Positions 11,801 through 24,600 of a stretch of DNA of 64,000 nt are shown in pieces (position 1 is the stretch's first letter; each line of letters opens with the position of its first letter). This DNA comes from Liolophura sinensis (lineage: Eukaryota; Mollusca; Polyplacophora; Chitonida; Chitonidae). Location of the stretch: contig NC_088301.1 of the NCBI RefSeq assembly GCF_032854445.1, positions 28,506,402 to 28,570,401 on the forward strand, read 5' to 3'. The translations under genes and the position numbers were made by a program. The notes beneath the pieces were generated by a model. That model was not told where the DNA came from. It was given only the letters and a program-made list of their open reading frames with translations, and did not search any database.

Positions 11801-14800
11801 TAGCCCAAAGATTTGACGTCTTCTGGGCTACCGAAGGGCACATAACTTATAGTCAAAAGTTGAATATAGTATTGACCAGTCGCGATGGTACATAGTACAG
11901 TGTGGCCGATTTCAAATTAACAAAAAGACCAGGCAAAAATGCAAAAGTGGAAAAATTGTTCCAGTGCTGCTGGTAAGAGGCTAATCCGACGTAGTTTGTG
12001 ACGAGAAATCGAATGGTGCAAACCGCGTTGCTTTCCGACCAATACTTTTGGCTGTAGCGACAATTGAATGATCATTGATGTCATAGTCACGTGCTCAGCA
12101 ACGGCTCTTACTCCATGGAAACCAGGGAAATTTGCAATTTTTTAAACAGCTGCCGATGCCTGGCCCTATTCCGCATCTTTTGGCACCTTATTTATGTGGG
12201 TCAGTGATCAGTTGTACTTTTTACAGCAGACTGTATCAAGTACCTTGTCCCTTTTATGTACAAATGGTGTGGTTTTTCTGAACGTAGATAAAGACATTGA
12301 GATTGTCTTGGACTTAGAAGTAAGACAATTGCTGGGTGAGTTAAATGGGCTTAGCCCAAAGATTTGACGTCTTCTGGGCTACCGAAGGTCACATAACTTA
12401 TAGTCAAAAGTTGAATATAGTAATGACCAGTCGCGATGGTACATAGTACAGTGTATCCGATTTCAATAAATAAAAAGACCAGGCAAAAATGCAAAAGTGG
12501 AAAAACTGTTCCAGTGCTGTTGGTAAGAGGCTAATCTGACGTAGTTTGTGACGAGAAATCGAATGGTGCAAACCGCGTTGCTCTCCGACCAATACTTTTG
12601 GCTGTAGCGACAATTGAATGATCATTGATGTCATAATCACATGCCCAGCAATGGCTCTTGCTCCATTAAAACCAGGGAAATATGCAATTTTTTAAACAGC
12701 TGCCGATGCTTGGCCCAATTCCGCATCTTTTATAATCTTATTGATGTGGTTCAGTGATCAGTTGTACTTTTTACAGCAGACTGTATCAAGTACCTTGTCT
12801 TTTTTATGTACGAATGGTGTGGTTTTTCTACACGTAGATAAAGACATTGAGATTGTCTAGGACTTAGAAGTAAGACAATTGCTGGGTGAGATAAATGGGC
12901 TTTGCCCAAAGACTTGACGTCTTCTGGGCTACCGAAGGGCACATAACTTATAGTCAAAAGTTGAATATAGTAATGACCAGTCGCGATGGTACATAGTACA
13001 GTGTAGCCGATTTCAAATTAACAAAATGAGCAGGCAAAAATGCAAAAGTGGAAAAACTGTTCCAGTGCTGCTGGTAAGAGGCTAATCCGACGTATTTTGT
13101 GACGAGAAATCGAATGGTGCAAACCGCTTTGATCTCCGACCAATACTTATGGCTGTAGCGACAATTGAATGATCATTGATGTCATAATCACGTGCACAGC
13201 AATGGCTCTTACTCCATTAAAACCAGTTAAATATGCAATTTTTTAAACAGCTGCCGATGCCTGGCCCAATTCCGCATCTTGTAGAATCTTATTGATGTGG
13301 GTCAGTGATCAGTTGTACTTTTTACAGCAGACTTTATCTAGTACCTTGTGTTTTTTATGTACGAATGGTGTGGTTTGTCTACACGTAGATAAAGACATTG
13401 AGATTGTCTTGGATTTAGAAGTAAGACTATTGCTGGGTGAGTTAAATGGGCTTTGCCCAAAGATTTGACGTCTTCGGGGCTACCGAAGGGCACATAACTT
13501 ATAGTCAAAAGTTGAATATAGTAATGACCAGTCGCGATGGTACATAGTACAGTGTGGCCGATTTCAATAAATAAAAAGACCAGGCAAAAATGCAAAAGTA
13601 AAAAAATCTGTTCCAGTGCTGCTGGTAAGAGGCTAATCCGACGTATTTTGTGACGAGAAATCGAATGGTGCAAACCGCGTTGCTCTCCGACCAATACTTT
13701 TGGCTGTAGCGACAATTGAATGATCATTGATGTCATAATCACGTGCCCAGCAACGGCTCTTACTCCATTAAAACCAGGGAAATATGCAATTTTTTAAACA
13801 GCTGCCGATGCCTGGCCCAATTCCGCATCTTTTAGAATCTTATTGATGTGGGTCAGTGATCAGTTGTACTTTTTACAGCAGACTTTATCTAGTACCTTGT
13901 GTTTTTTATGTACGAATGGTGTGGTTTTTCTACACGTAGATAAAGACATTGAGATTGTCTTGGACTTAGAAGTAAGACTATTGCTGGGTGAGTTAAATGG
14001 GCTTTGCCCAAAGATTTGACGTCTTCTGGGCTACCGAAGGGCACATAACTTATAGTCAAAAGTTGAATATAGTAATGACCAGTCGCGATGGTACATAGTA
14101 CAGTGTGGCCGATTTTAATAAATAAAAAGACCAGGCAAAAATGCAAAAGTAAAAAAATCTGTTCCAGTGCTGCTGGTAAGAGGCTAATCCGACGTATTTT
14201 GTGACGAGAAATCGAATGGTGCAAACCGCGTTGCTCTCCGACCAATACTTTTGGCTGTAGCGACAATTGAATGATCATTGATGTCATAATCACGTGCCCA
14301 GCAACGGCTCTTACTCCATTAAAACCAGGGAAATATGCAATTTTTTAAACAGCTGCCGATGCCTGGCCCAATTCCGCATCTTTTAGAATCTTATTTATGT
14401 GGTTCAGTGATCAGTTGTACTTTTTACAGCAGACTGTATCTAGTGCCTTGTGTTTTTTATGTACAAATGGTGTGGTTTTTCTACACGTAGATAAAGACAT
14501 TGAGATTGTCTTGGACTTAGAAGTAAACCAATTGCTGAGTGAGTTAAATGGGCTTAGCCCAAAGATTTGACGTCTTCTGGGCTACCGAAGGGCACATAAC
14601 TTATAGTCAAAAGTTGAATATAGTATTGACCAGTCGCGATGGTACATAGTACAGTGTGGCCGATTTCAAATTAACAAAAAGACCAGGCAAAAATGCAAAA
14701 GTGGAAAAATTTTTCCAGTGCTGCTGGTAAGAGGCTAATCCGACGTATTTTGTGACGAGAAATCGAATGGTGCAAACCGCGTTGCTTTCCGACCAATACT

Positions 14801-15201
14801 TTTGGCTGTAGCGACAATTGAATGATCATTGATGTCATAATCACGTGCCCAGCAACGGCTCCTACTCGATGGAAACCAGGGAAATTTGCAATTTTTTAAA
14901 CAGCTGCCGATGCCTGGCCCAATTCCGCATCTTTTAGAACTTTATTGATGTGGGTCATTGATCAGTTGTACTTTTTACAGCAGACTGTATCAAGTCTCTT
15001 GTGTTTTTTATGTACAAATGGTGTGGTTTTTCTACACGTAGATAAAAACATTGAGATTGTCTTGGACTGAGAAGTAAGACAATTGCTGGGTGAGTTAAAT
15101 GGGCTTAGCCCAAAGATTTAACGTCTTCTGGGCTACCAAAGGGCACATAACTTATAGTCAGAAGTTGAATATAGTAATGACCAGTCGCGATGGTACATAG
15201 T
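8861..15201 (+). repeat. Domain II higher-order unit, copy 2 (with one extra monomer, cut by gap)
   Basis: Matches copy 1 at offset 6059-6060 up to about 10550 and at 6609-6610 from about 11130 to the gap. Examples: 6142-7684 against 12751-14293, and the rare GGCTCCTACTCGATGG at about 8250 against about 14860. Bases about 10600-11130 are extra relative to copy 1; the lower part of that monomer resembles those at 6234 and 12843 (shared TGTCTAGGACTTAG and AAAGACTTGACG). The copy stops at the gap, equivalent to about 8592 in copy 1. Confidence 0.8.
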
Positions 15202-15401
15202 NNNNNNNNNNNNNNNNNNNNNNNNNNNNNNNNNNNNNNNNNNNNNNNNNNNNNNNNNNNNNNNNNNNNNNNNNNNNNNNNNNNNNNNNNNNNNNNNNNN
15301 NNNNNNNNNNNNNNNNNNNNNNNNNNNNNNNNNNNNNNNNNNNNNNNNNNNNNNNNNNNNNNNNNNNNNNNNNNNNNNNNNNNNNNNNNNNNNNNNNNNN
15401 N
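15202..15401. other. Assembly gap, 200 N
   Basis: Exactly 200 undetermined bases. The last known bases before it end GGTACATAGT and the first after it are CCAGGGAAAT. In an intact neighbouring monomer (8593-8816) about 224 bp separate these points, so the flanks are nearly in register for one monomer, but 200 is probably a placeholder length and the true missing sequence could be any number of monomers. Domain II lies to the left and domain III to the right. Confidence 0.99.
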
Positions 15402-18400
15402 CCAGGGAAATTTGCAATTTTTTAAACACCTGCCGATGCCCGCCCAATTCCGCATCTTTTGGCACCTTATTGATGTGGGTCAGTGTTCAAGTGTACTTTT
15501 TACAGCAGACTGTATCAAGTAGCCTACCCTGTGATTTTTATGTACAAATGGTGTGGTTTTCTACACGTAGATAAAGACATTGAGATTGTCCTTGGACTTA
15601 GAAGTAAGACAATTGCTGGGTGAGTTAAATAGGCTTAGCCCAAAGATTTGACGTCTTCTGGGCTACCGAAGGGCACATAACTTATAGTTAAAACTTGAAT
15701 ATAGTAATGACTAGTCGCCATGGAACATATTACAGTGTATCCGATTTCAAATTAACAAAAAGACCAGGCAAAAATGCAAAAGTGGAAAAAACTGTTCCAG
15801 TGCTGCTGGTAAGAGGCTAATCCGACGTATTTTCTGACGAGAAATCGAATGGTGCAAACCGCGTTGCTCTCCGACCATTACTTTTGGCTTGTTGCCTCAA
15901 TTAAATGATCATTGATGTCATAGTCACGTGCCCAGCAACGGCTCTTACTCCATGGAAGCCAGGGAAATTTGCAATTTTTTAACAGCTGCCGATGCCTGGC
16001 CCAATTCCGCATCTTTAGAACCTTATAGATGTGGGTCAGTGATCAGTTGTACTTTTTACAGCAGACTGTATCTAGTACATTTTGTCTTTATGTACAAATG
16101 GTGTGGTTTTTCTACACGTAGATAAAGACATTGAGATTGTCTTGGACTTAGAAGTAAGGCAATTGCTGAGTGAGTTAAATGGACTTAGCCCAAAGATTTG
16201 ACGTCTTCTGGGGCTACCGAAGGGCACATAACTTATAGTCAAAAGTTGAATATAGTAATGACCAGTCGCGATGGTACATAGTACAGTGTATCCGATTTCA
16301 ATTAACAAAAAGACCAGGCAAAAATGCAAAAGTATAAAAACCGTTCCAGTGCTGCTGGTAAGAGGCTAATCCGACGTATTTTGTGACGAGAAATCCAATG
16401 CTGCATATCGCGTTGCTGTCCGACCAATACTTTTGGCTGTAGCCACAATTGAATGATCATTGATGTCATAGTCACGTGCCTAACAACGGCTCTTACTCCA
16501 TGGAAACCAGGAAATTTGCAATTTTTTAAACAGCTGCCGATGCCTGGCCCAATTCCGCATCTTTTGGCACCTTATTTATGTGGGTCAGTGTTTAAGTGTA
16601 CTTTTTACAGCAGACTGTATCAAGTACCTTATGATTTTTATGTACAAATGGTGTGGTTTTCCTACACGTAGATAAAGACATTGAGATTGTCTTGGACTTA
16701 GAAGTAAGACAATTGCTGGGTGAGTTAAATAGGTTTAGCCCAAAGATTTGACGTCTTCTGGGCTACCGAAGGGCACATAACTTATAGTCAAAAGTTAAAT
16801 ATAGTAATGGCCAGTCGCGATGGTACATAGTACAGTGTAGCCGATTTCAATTAACAAAAAGACCAGGCAAAAATGCAAAAGTGGAAAAACTGTTCCAGTG
16901 CTGCTGGTAAGAGGCTAATCCGACGTATTTTGTGACGAGAAATCGAATGGTGCAAACCGCGTTGCTCTCCGACCATTACTTTGGCTGTAGCGACAATTGA
17001 ATGATCATTGATGTCATAGTCACGTGCCCAGCAACGGCTCTTACTCCATGGAAACCAGGGAAATATGCAATTTTTTAACAGCTGCCGATGTCTGGCCCAA
17101 TTCCACATCTTTTCGAACCTTATAGATGTGGGTCAGTGATTAGTTGTACTTTTTACAGCAGACTGTATCTAGTACATTGTGTTTTTTATGTACAAATGGT
17201 GTGGTTTTTCTACACGTAGATAAAGACATTGAGATTGTCTTGGACTTAGAAGTAAGACAATTGCTGAGTGAGTGAAATGGGCTTAGCCCAAAGATGTGAC
17301 GTCTTCTGGGCTACCGAGGGGCACATAACTTATAAGTCAAAGTTGAATATAGTAATGACCAGTCGCGATGGTACATAGTACAGTGTAGCCGATTTCAATT
17401 AACAAAAAGACCAGGCAAAAATGCAAAAAGTGGAAAAACCGTTCCAGTGCTGCTGGTAAGAGCTAATCCGACGTATTTTATGACGAGATATCGAATGGTG
17501 CAAATCCCGTTGCTCTCCGACCAATACTTTTGGCTGCAGCGACAATTGAATGATCATTGATGTCATAGTCACGTGCCCAGCAACGGCTCTTACTCATTTA
17601 AACCAGGAAAATTGCAATTTTTTAACAGCTGCCGATGCCTGGCCCAATTCCACATCTTTTAGAACCTTATAGATGTGGGTCAGTGATCAGTTGTACTTTT
17701 TACAGCAGACTGTATCTAGTACATTGTGTTTTATATGTACAAATGGTGTGGTTTTTCTACACGTAGATAAAGACATTGAGATTGTCTTGGACTTAGAAGT
17801 AAGACAATTGCTCAGTTAGTTAAATGGGCTTAGCCCAAAGATTTGACGCTCTTCTGGCTACCGAAGGGCACATAACTTATAGTCAAAAGTTGAATATAGT
17901 AATGACCAGTCGCAATGGTACATAGTACAATGTAGCCGACTTCAATTAACAAAAAGACCAGGCAAAAATGCAAAAGTGGAAAAACTGTTCCAGTGCTGCT
18001 GGTAAGAGGCTAATCCGACGTATTTTGTGACGAGAAATCCAATGGTGCAAACCGCGTTGCTCTCCGACAATACTTTTGGCTGTAGCCACAACTGAATAAT
18101 CATTCATGTCATAAATCACGTGCCCAGCAACGGCTCTTAATATATGGAAACCAGGGAAATTGCAATTTTTTAACAGCTGCCGATGCCTGGCCCAATTCCG
18201 CATCTTTTAGAACCTTATAGATGTGGGTCAGTGATCAGTTGTACTTTTTACAGCAGACTGTATTAAGTACCTTGTGCTTTTTATGTACAAATGGTGTGGT
18301 TTTTCTACACGTAGATAAAGACATTGAGATTGTCTTGGACTTAGAAGTAAGACAATTGCTCAGTTAGTTAAATGGGCTTAGCCCAAAGATTTGACGCCTT

Positions 18401-18650
18401 CAGGTCTACCGAAGGGCACATAACTTATAGTCAAAAGTTGAATATAGTAATGACCAGTCGCGATGGTACATAGTACAGTGTAGCCGATTTCAATTAACAA
18501 AAAGAACAGGCAAAAATGCAAAAGTGGAAAAACTGTTCCAGTGCTGCGGGTAAGAGGCTAATCCGACGTATTTTGTGACGAGAAATCATGGTGCAAATCG
18601 CGTTGTTCTCCGACCAATACTTTTGGCTGTAGCGACAATTGAATGATCAT
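15402..18650 (+). repeat. Indel-rich domain III monomers beside the gap (likely low-quality contig end)
   Basis: Anchors 15576, 16127, 16677, 17225, 17772, 18320 (spacing 551, 550, 548, 547, 548, and 547 to the next). Isolated single-base changes in length are frequent compared with related copies: GCCCGCCCAA near 15440, GTCCTTGGAC near 15590, CTGGGGCTACC near 16210, ACCAGGAAATTT near 16506, TTACTTTGGC near 16977, CTTATAAGTC near 17330, AAGAGCTAATCC near 17458, CTCATTTAAACC near 17592, GACGCTCTTCTGGC near 17846, CCGACAATAC near 18066, CATAAATCACG near 18110. They stop abruptly near 18650. The first part (15.93 to about 17.1 kb) otherwise matches 18.67-19.85 kb at offset 2738 (CCATGGAAGCC, GCCTAACAACGG, TTTTCGAACC). 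Confidence 0.75.
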
Positions 18651-21600
18651 TGATGTCATAGTCACGTGCCCAGCAACGGCTCTTACTCCATGGAAGCCAG
18701 GGAAATTTGCAATTTTTTAACAGCTGCCGATGCCTGGCCCAATTCCGCATCTTTTAGAACCTTATAGATGTGGGTCAGTGATCAGTTGTACTTTTTACAG
18801 CAGACTGTATCTAGTACATTGTGTCTTTTATGTACAAATGGTGTGGTTTTTCTACACGTAGATAAAGACATTGAGATTGTCTTGGACTTAGAAGTAAGGC
18901 AATTGCTGAGTGAGTTAAATGGGCTTAGCCCAAAGATTTGACGTCTTCTGGGCTACCGAAGGGCACATAACTTATAGTCAAAAGTTGAATATAGTAATGA
19001 CCAGTCGCGATGGTACATAGTACAGTGTATCCGATTTCAATTAACAAAAAGACCAGGCAAAAATGCAAAAGTATAAAAACCGTTCCAGTGCTGCTGGTAA
19101 GAGGCTAATCCGACGTATTTTGTGACGAGAAATCCAATGCTGCATATCGCGTTGCTGTCCGACCAATACTTTTGGCTGTAGCCACAATTGAATGATCATT
19201 GATGTCATAGTCACGTGCCTAACAACGGCTCTTACTCCATGGAAACCAGGGAAATTTGCAATTTTTTAAACAGCTGCCGATGCCTGGCCCAATTCCGCAT
19301 CTTTTGGCACCTTATTTATGTGGGTCAGTGTTTAAGTGTACTTTTTACAGCAGACTGTATCAAGTACCTTATGATTTTTATGTACAAATGGTGTGGTTTT
19401 TCTACACGTAGATAAAGACATTGAGATTGTCTTGGACTTAGAAGTAAGACAATTGCTGGGTGAGTTAAATAGGTTTAGCCCAAAGATTTGACGTCTTCTG
19501 GGCTACCGAAGGGCACATAACTTATAGTCAAAAGTTAAATATAGTAATGGCCAGTCGCGATGGTACATAGTACAGTGTAGCCGATTTCAAATTAACAAAA
19601 AGACCAGGCAAAAATGCAAAAGTGGAAAAACTGTTCCAGTGCTGCTGGTAAGAGGCTAATCCGACGTATTTTGTGACGAGAAATCGAATGGTGCAAACCG
19701 CGTTGCTCTCCGACCATTACTTTTGGCTGTAGCGACAATTGAATGATCATTGATGTCATAGTCACGTGCCCAGCAACGGCTCTTACTCCATGGAAACCAG
19801 GGAAATATGCAATTTTTTAACAGCTGCCGATGCCTGGCCCAATTCCACATCTTTTCGAACCTTATAGAAGTGGGTCAGTGATCAGTTGTACTTTTTACAG
19901 CAGACTGTATCTAGTACATTGTGTTTTATATGTACAAATGGTGTGGTTTTTCTACACGTAGATAAAGACATTGAGATTGTCTTGGACTTAGAAGTAAGAC
20001 AATTGCTCAGTTAGTTAAATGGGCTTAGCCCAAAGATTTGACGCCTTCAGGGCTACCGAAGGGCACATAACTTATAGTCAAAAGTTGAATATAGTAATGA
20101 CCAGTCGCGATGGTACATAGTACAGTGTAGCCGATTTCAATTAACAAAAAGACCAGGCAAAAATGCAAAAGTGGAAAAACTGTTCCAGTGCTGCTGGTAA
20201 GAGGCTAATCCGACGTATTTTGTGACGAGAAATCCAATGGTGCAAATCGCGTTGTTCTCCGACCAATACTTTTGGCTGTAGCGACAACTGAATGATCATT
20301 GATGTCATAGTCACGTGCCCAGCAACGGCTCTTACTCCATGGAAACCAGGGAAATTTGCAATTTTTTAACAGCTGCCGATGCCTGGCCCAATTCCGCATC
20401 TTTTAGAACCTTATAGATGTGGGTCAGTGATTAGTTGTACTTTTTACAGCAGACTGTATCTAGTACATTGTGTTTTTTATGTACAAATGGTGTGGTTTTT
20501 CTACACGTAGATAAAGACATTGAGATTGTCTTGGACTTAGAAGTAAGACAATTGCTGAGTGAGTGAAATGGGCTTAGCCCAAAGATGTGACGTCTTCTGG
20601 GCTACCGAGGGGCACATAACTTATAGTCAAAAGTTGAATATAGTAATGACCAGTCGCGATGGTACATAGTACAGTGTAGCCGATTTCAATTAACAAAAAG
20701 ACCAGGCAAAAATGCAAAAGTGGAAAAACCGTTCCAGTGCTGCTGGTAAGAGGCTAATCCGACGTATTTTATGACGAGATATCGAATGGTGCAAATTCCG
20801 TTGCTCTCCGACCAATACTTTTGGCTGCAGCGACAATTGAATGATCATTGATGTCATAGTCACGTGCCCAGCAACGGCTCTTACTCCATTTAAACCAGGA
20901 AAATTTGCAATTTTTTAACAGCTGCCGATGCCTGGCCCAATTCCGCATCTTTTAAAACCTTATAGATGTGGGTCAGTGATCAGTTGTACTTTTTACAGCA
21001 GACTGTATTAAGTACCTTGTGCTTTTTATGTACAAATGGTGTGGTTTTTCTACACGTAGATAAAGACATTGAGATTGTCTTGGACTTAGAAGTAAGACAA
21101 TTGCTCAGTTAGTTAAATGGGCTTAGCCCAAAGATTTGACGCCTTCAGGTCTACCGAAGGGCACATAACTTATAGTCAAAAGTTGAATATAGTAATGACC
21201 AGTCGCGATGGTACATAGTACAGTGTAGCCGATTTCAATTAACAAAAAGACCAGGCAAAAATGCAAAAGTGGAAAAACTGTTCCAGTGCTGCGGGTAAGA
21301 GGCTAATCCGACGTATTTTGTGACGAGAAATCCAATGGTGCAAATCGCGTTGTTCTCCGACCAATACTTTTGGCTGTAGCGACAATTGAATGATCATTGA
21401 TGTCATAGTCACGTGCCCAGCAACGGCTCTTACTCCATGGAAACCAAGGAAATTTGCAATTTTTTAAACAGCTGCCGATGCCTAGCCCAATTCCGCATCT
21501 TTTGGCACCTTATTGATGTGGGTCAGTGTTCAAGTGTACTTTTTACAGCAGCCTGTATCAAGTACATTGTGTTTTTTATGTACAAATGGTGTGGTTTTTC

Positions 21601-24600
21601 TACACATAGATAAAGACATTGAGATTGTCTTGGACTTAGAAGTAGGACAATTGCTGAGTGAGTTAAATGGGCTTAGCCCAAAGATTTGACGTCTTCTGGG
21701 CTACCGAAGGGCACATAACTTATAGTCAAAAGTTTGAATATAGTAATGACCAGTCGCGATGGTACATAGTACAGTGTATCCGATTTCAAATTAACAAAAA
21801 GACCAGGCAAAAATGCAAAAGTGGAAAAACTGTTCCAGTGCTGCTGGTAAGAGGCTAATCTGACGTATTTTGTGACGAGAAATCGAATGGTGCAAACCGC
21901 GTTGCTCTCCGACCATTACTTTTGTCTGTAGCGACAATTGAATGATCATTGATGTCATAATCACGTGCCCAGCAACGGCTCTTACTCCATGGAAACCAGG
22001 GAAATATGCAATTTGTTAACAGCTGCCGATGCCTGGCACAATTCTGCATCTTTTAGAACCTTATAGATGTGGGTCAGTGATCAGTTGTACTTTTTACAGC
22101 AGACTGTATCCAGTGCATTGTGTTTTTTATGTACAAATGGTGTGGTTTTTCTACACGTAGATAAAGACATTGAGATTGTCTTGGACTTAGAAGTAAGGCA
22201 ATTGCTGAGTGAGTTAAATGGGCTTAGCCCAAAGATTTGACGTCTTCTGGGCTACCGAAGGGCACATAACTTATAGTCAAAAGTTGAATATAGTAATGAC
22301 CAGTCGCGATGGTAAATAGTACAGTGTATCCGATTTCAATTAACAAAAAGACCAGGCAAAAATGCAAAAGTGGAAAAACTGTTCCAGTGCTGCTGGTAAG
22401 AGGCTAATCCGACGTATTTTGTGACGAGAAATCCAATGGTGCATATCGCGTAGCTGTCCGACCAATACTTTTGGCTGTAGCCACAATTGAATGATCATTG
22501 ATGTCATAGTCACGTGCCTAACAACGGCTCTTACTCCATGGAAACCAGGAAAATTTGCAATTTTTTAAACAGCTGCCGATGCCTGGCCCAATTCCGCATC
22601 TTTTGGCACCTTATTTATGTGGGTCAGTGTTTAAGTGTACTTTTTACAGCAGACTGTATCAAGTACCTTGTGTTTTATATGTACAAATGGTGTGGTTTTT
22701 CTACACGTAGATAAAGACATTGAGATTGTCTTGGAGTTAGAAGTAAGACAATTGCTGGGTGAGTTAAATAGGTTTAGCCCAAAGATTTGACGTCTTCTGG
22801 GCTACCGAAGGGCACATAACTTATAGTCAAAAGTTGAATATAGAAATGACCAGTCGCGATGGTACATAGTACGGTGTAGCCGATTTCAATTAACAAAAAG
22901 ACCAGGCAAAAATGCAAAAGTGGAAAAACCGTTCCAGTGCTGCTGGTAAGAGGCTAATCCGACGGTTTTTTTAACGAAAAATCGAATGCTGCAAATCCCG
23001 TTGCTCTCCGACCAATACTTTTGGCTGTAGCGACAATTGAATGATCATTGATGTCATAATCACGTGCCCAACAACGGCTCTTACTCCATGGAAACCAGGG
23101 AAATATGCAATTTTTTAACAGCTGCCGATGCCTGGCCCAGTTCCGCATCTTTTAGAACTTTATAGATGTGGGTCAGTGATCAGTTGTACTTTTTACAGCA
23201 GACTGTATCTAGTACATTGTGTTTTTTATGTAGGAATGGTGTGGTTTTTCTACACGTAGATAAAGACATTGAGATTGTCTTGGACTTAGAAGTAAGACAA
23301 TTGCTGAGTGAGTTAAATGGGCTTAGCCCAAAGATTTGACGTCTTCTGGGCTACCGAAGGGCACATAACTTATATTCAAAAGTTGAATATAGTAATGACC
23401 AGTCGCGATGGTACATAGTACAGTGTAGCCGATTTCAATTAACAAAAGGACCAGGCAAAAATGCAAAAGTGGAAAAACCGTTCCAGTGCTGCTGGTAAGA
23501 GGCTAATCCGACGTATTTTGTGACGAGATATCGAATGGAGCAAATCGCGTTGCTCTCCGACCAATACTTTTAACCGTAGCCACAATTGAATGATCATTGA
23601 TGTCATAGTCACGTGCCCAGCAACGGCTCTTACTCCATGGAAACCAGGGAAATTTGCAATTTTTTAAACAGCTGCCGATGCCTGGCCCAATTCCGCATCT
23701 TTTAGAACCTTATAGATGTGGGTCAGTGTTCAAGTGTACTTTTTACAGCAGATTGTATCAAGTACCTTGTGTTTTTTATGTACAAATGGTGTGGTTTTTC
23801 TACACGTAGATAAAGACATTGAGATTGTCTTGGATTTAGAAGTAAGACAATTGCTGAGTGAGTTAAATGGGCTTAGCCCAAAGATTTGACGTCTTCTGGG
23901 CTACCGAAGGGCACATAACTTATAGTCAAAAGTTGAATATAGTAATGACCAGTCGCGATGGTACATAGTACAGTGTAGCCGATTTCAATTAAGAAAAAAA
24001 CCAGGCAAAAATGCAAAAGTGGAAAAACTGTTCCAGTGCTGCTGGTAAGAGGCTTATCTGACGTATTTTGTGACGAGATATCGAATGGTGCAAACCGCGT
24101 TGCTCTCCGACCATTACTTTTGGCTGTAGCGACAATTGAATGATCATTGATGTCATAGTCACGTGCCCAGCAACGGCTCTTACTCCATGGAAACCAGGAA
24201 AATTTGCAATTTTTTAAACAGCTGCCGATGCCTGGCCCAATTCCGCATCTTTTGACACCTTATTAATGTGGGTCAGTGTTCAAGTGTACTTTTTACAGCA
24301 GACTGTATCTAGTTCCTTCTGATTTTTATGTACAAATGGTGTGGTTTTTCTACACGTAGATAAAGACATTGAGATTGTCTTGGACTTAGAAGTAAGACAA
24401 TTGCTGGGTGAGTTAAATAGGCTTAGCCCAAAGATTTGACGTCTTCTGGGCTACCGAAGGGCACATAACTTATAGTCAAAACTTGAATATAGTAATGACT
24501 AGTCGCCATGGAACATATTACAGTGTATCCGATTTCAAATTAACAAAAAGACCAGGCAAAAATGCAAAAGTGGAAAAACTGTTCCAGTGCGGCTGGTAAG

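Larger units (their letters stand above)
2250..15201 (+). repeat. Domain II: mostly 551-bp monomers
   Basis: Anchors: 2929, 3480, 4030, 4581, 5132, 5683, 6234, 6785, 7336, 7887, 8438, 8988, 9539, 10089, 10640, 11191, 11742, 12293, 12843, 13394, 13945, 14496, 15047. Spacing is 551 bp in most steps, 550 in four, 552 in the first. Diagnostic variants: TTTTAGAATCTTATTGATG, CCATTAAAACCAGG in place of CCATGGAAACCAGG, TTCAATAAATAAAAAG in place of TTCAATTAACAAAAAG in many copies, GTAAAAAAATCTG, and GGGCTTTGCCC in place of GGGCTTAGCCC. The left junction with domain I lies inside one monomer. The right end is cut by the N gap. The longest open frames of the window (134 codons, minus strand, for example 4525-4929 and 6729-7133) fall here and recur because the monomer type recurs. 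Confidence 0.9.

Noticed and set aside
15190-15522. Open frames running across the N gap
   Set aside because: They exist only because undetermined bases contain no stops.
17506-17525. CENP-B-box-like sequence CCCGTTGCTCTCCGA (also about 22998, 37288, 40037, 62033, 62583, 63137)
   Set aside because: The reverse box needs CCCG, two bases, T, four bases, then CGAA. Here the required T is G and CGAA does not fall at the right spacing. Most monomers read ACCGCG or ATCGCG at this place.
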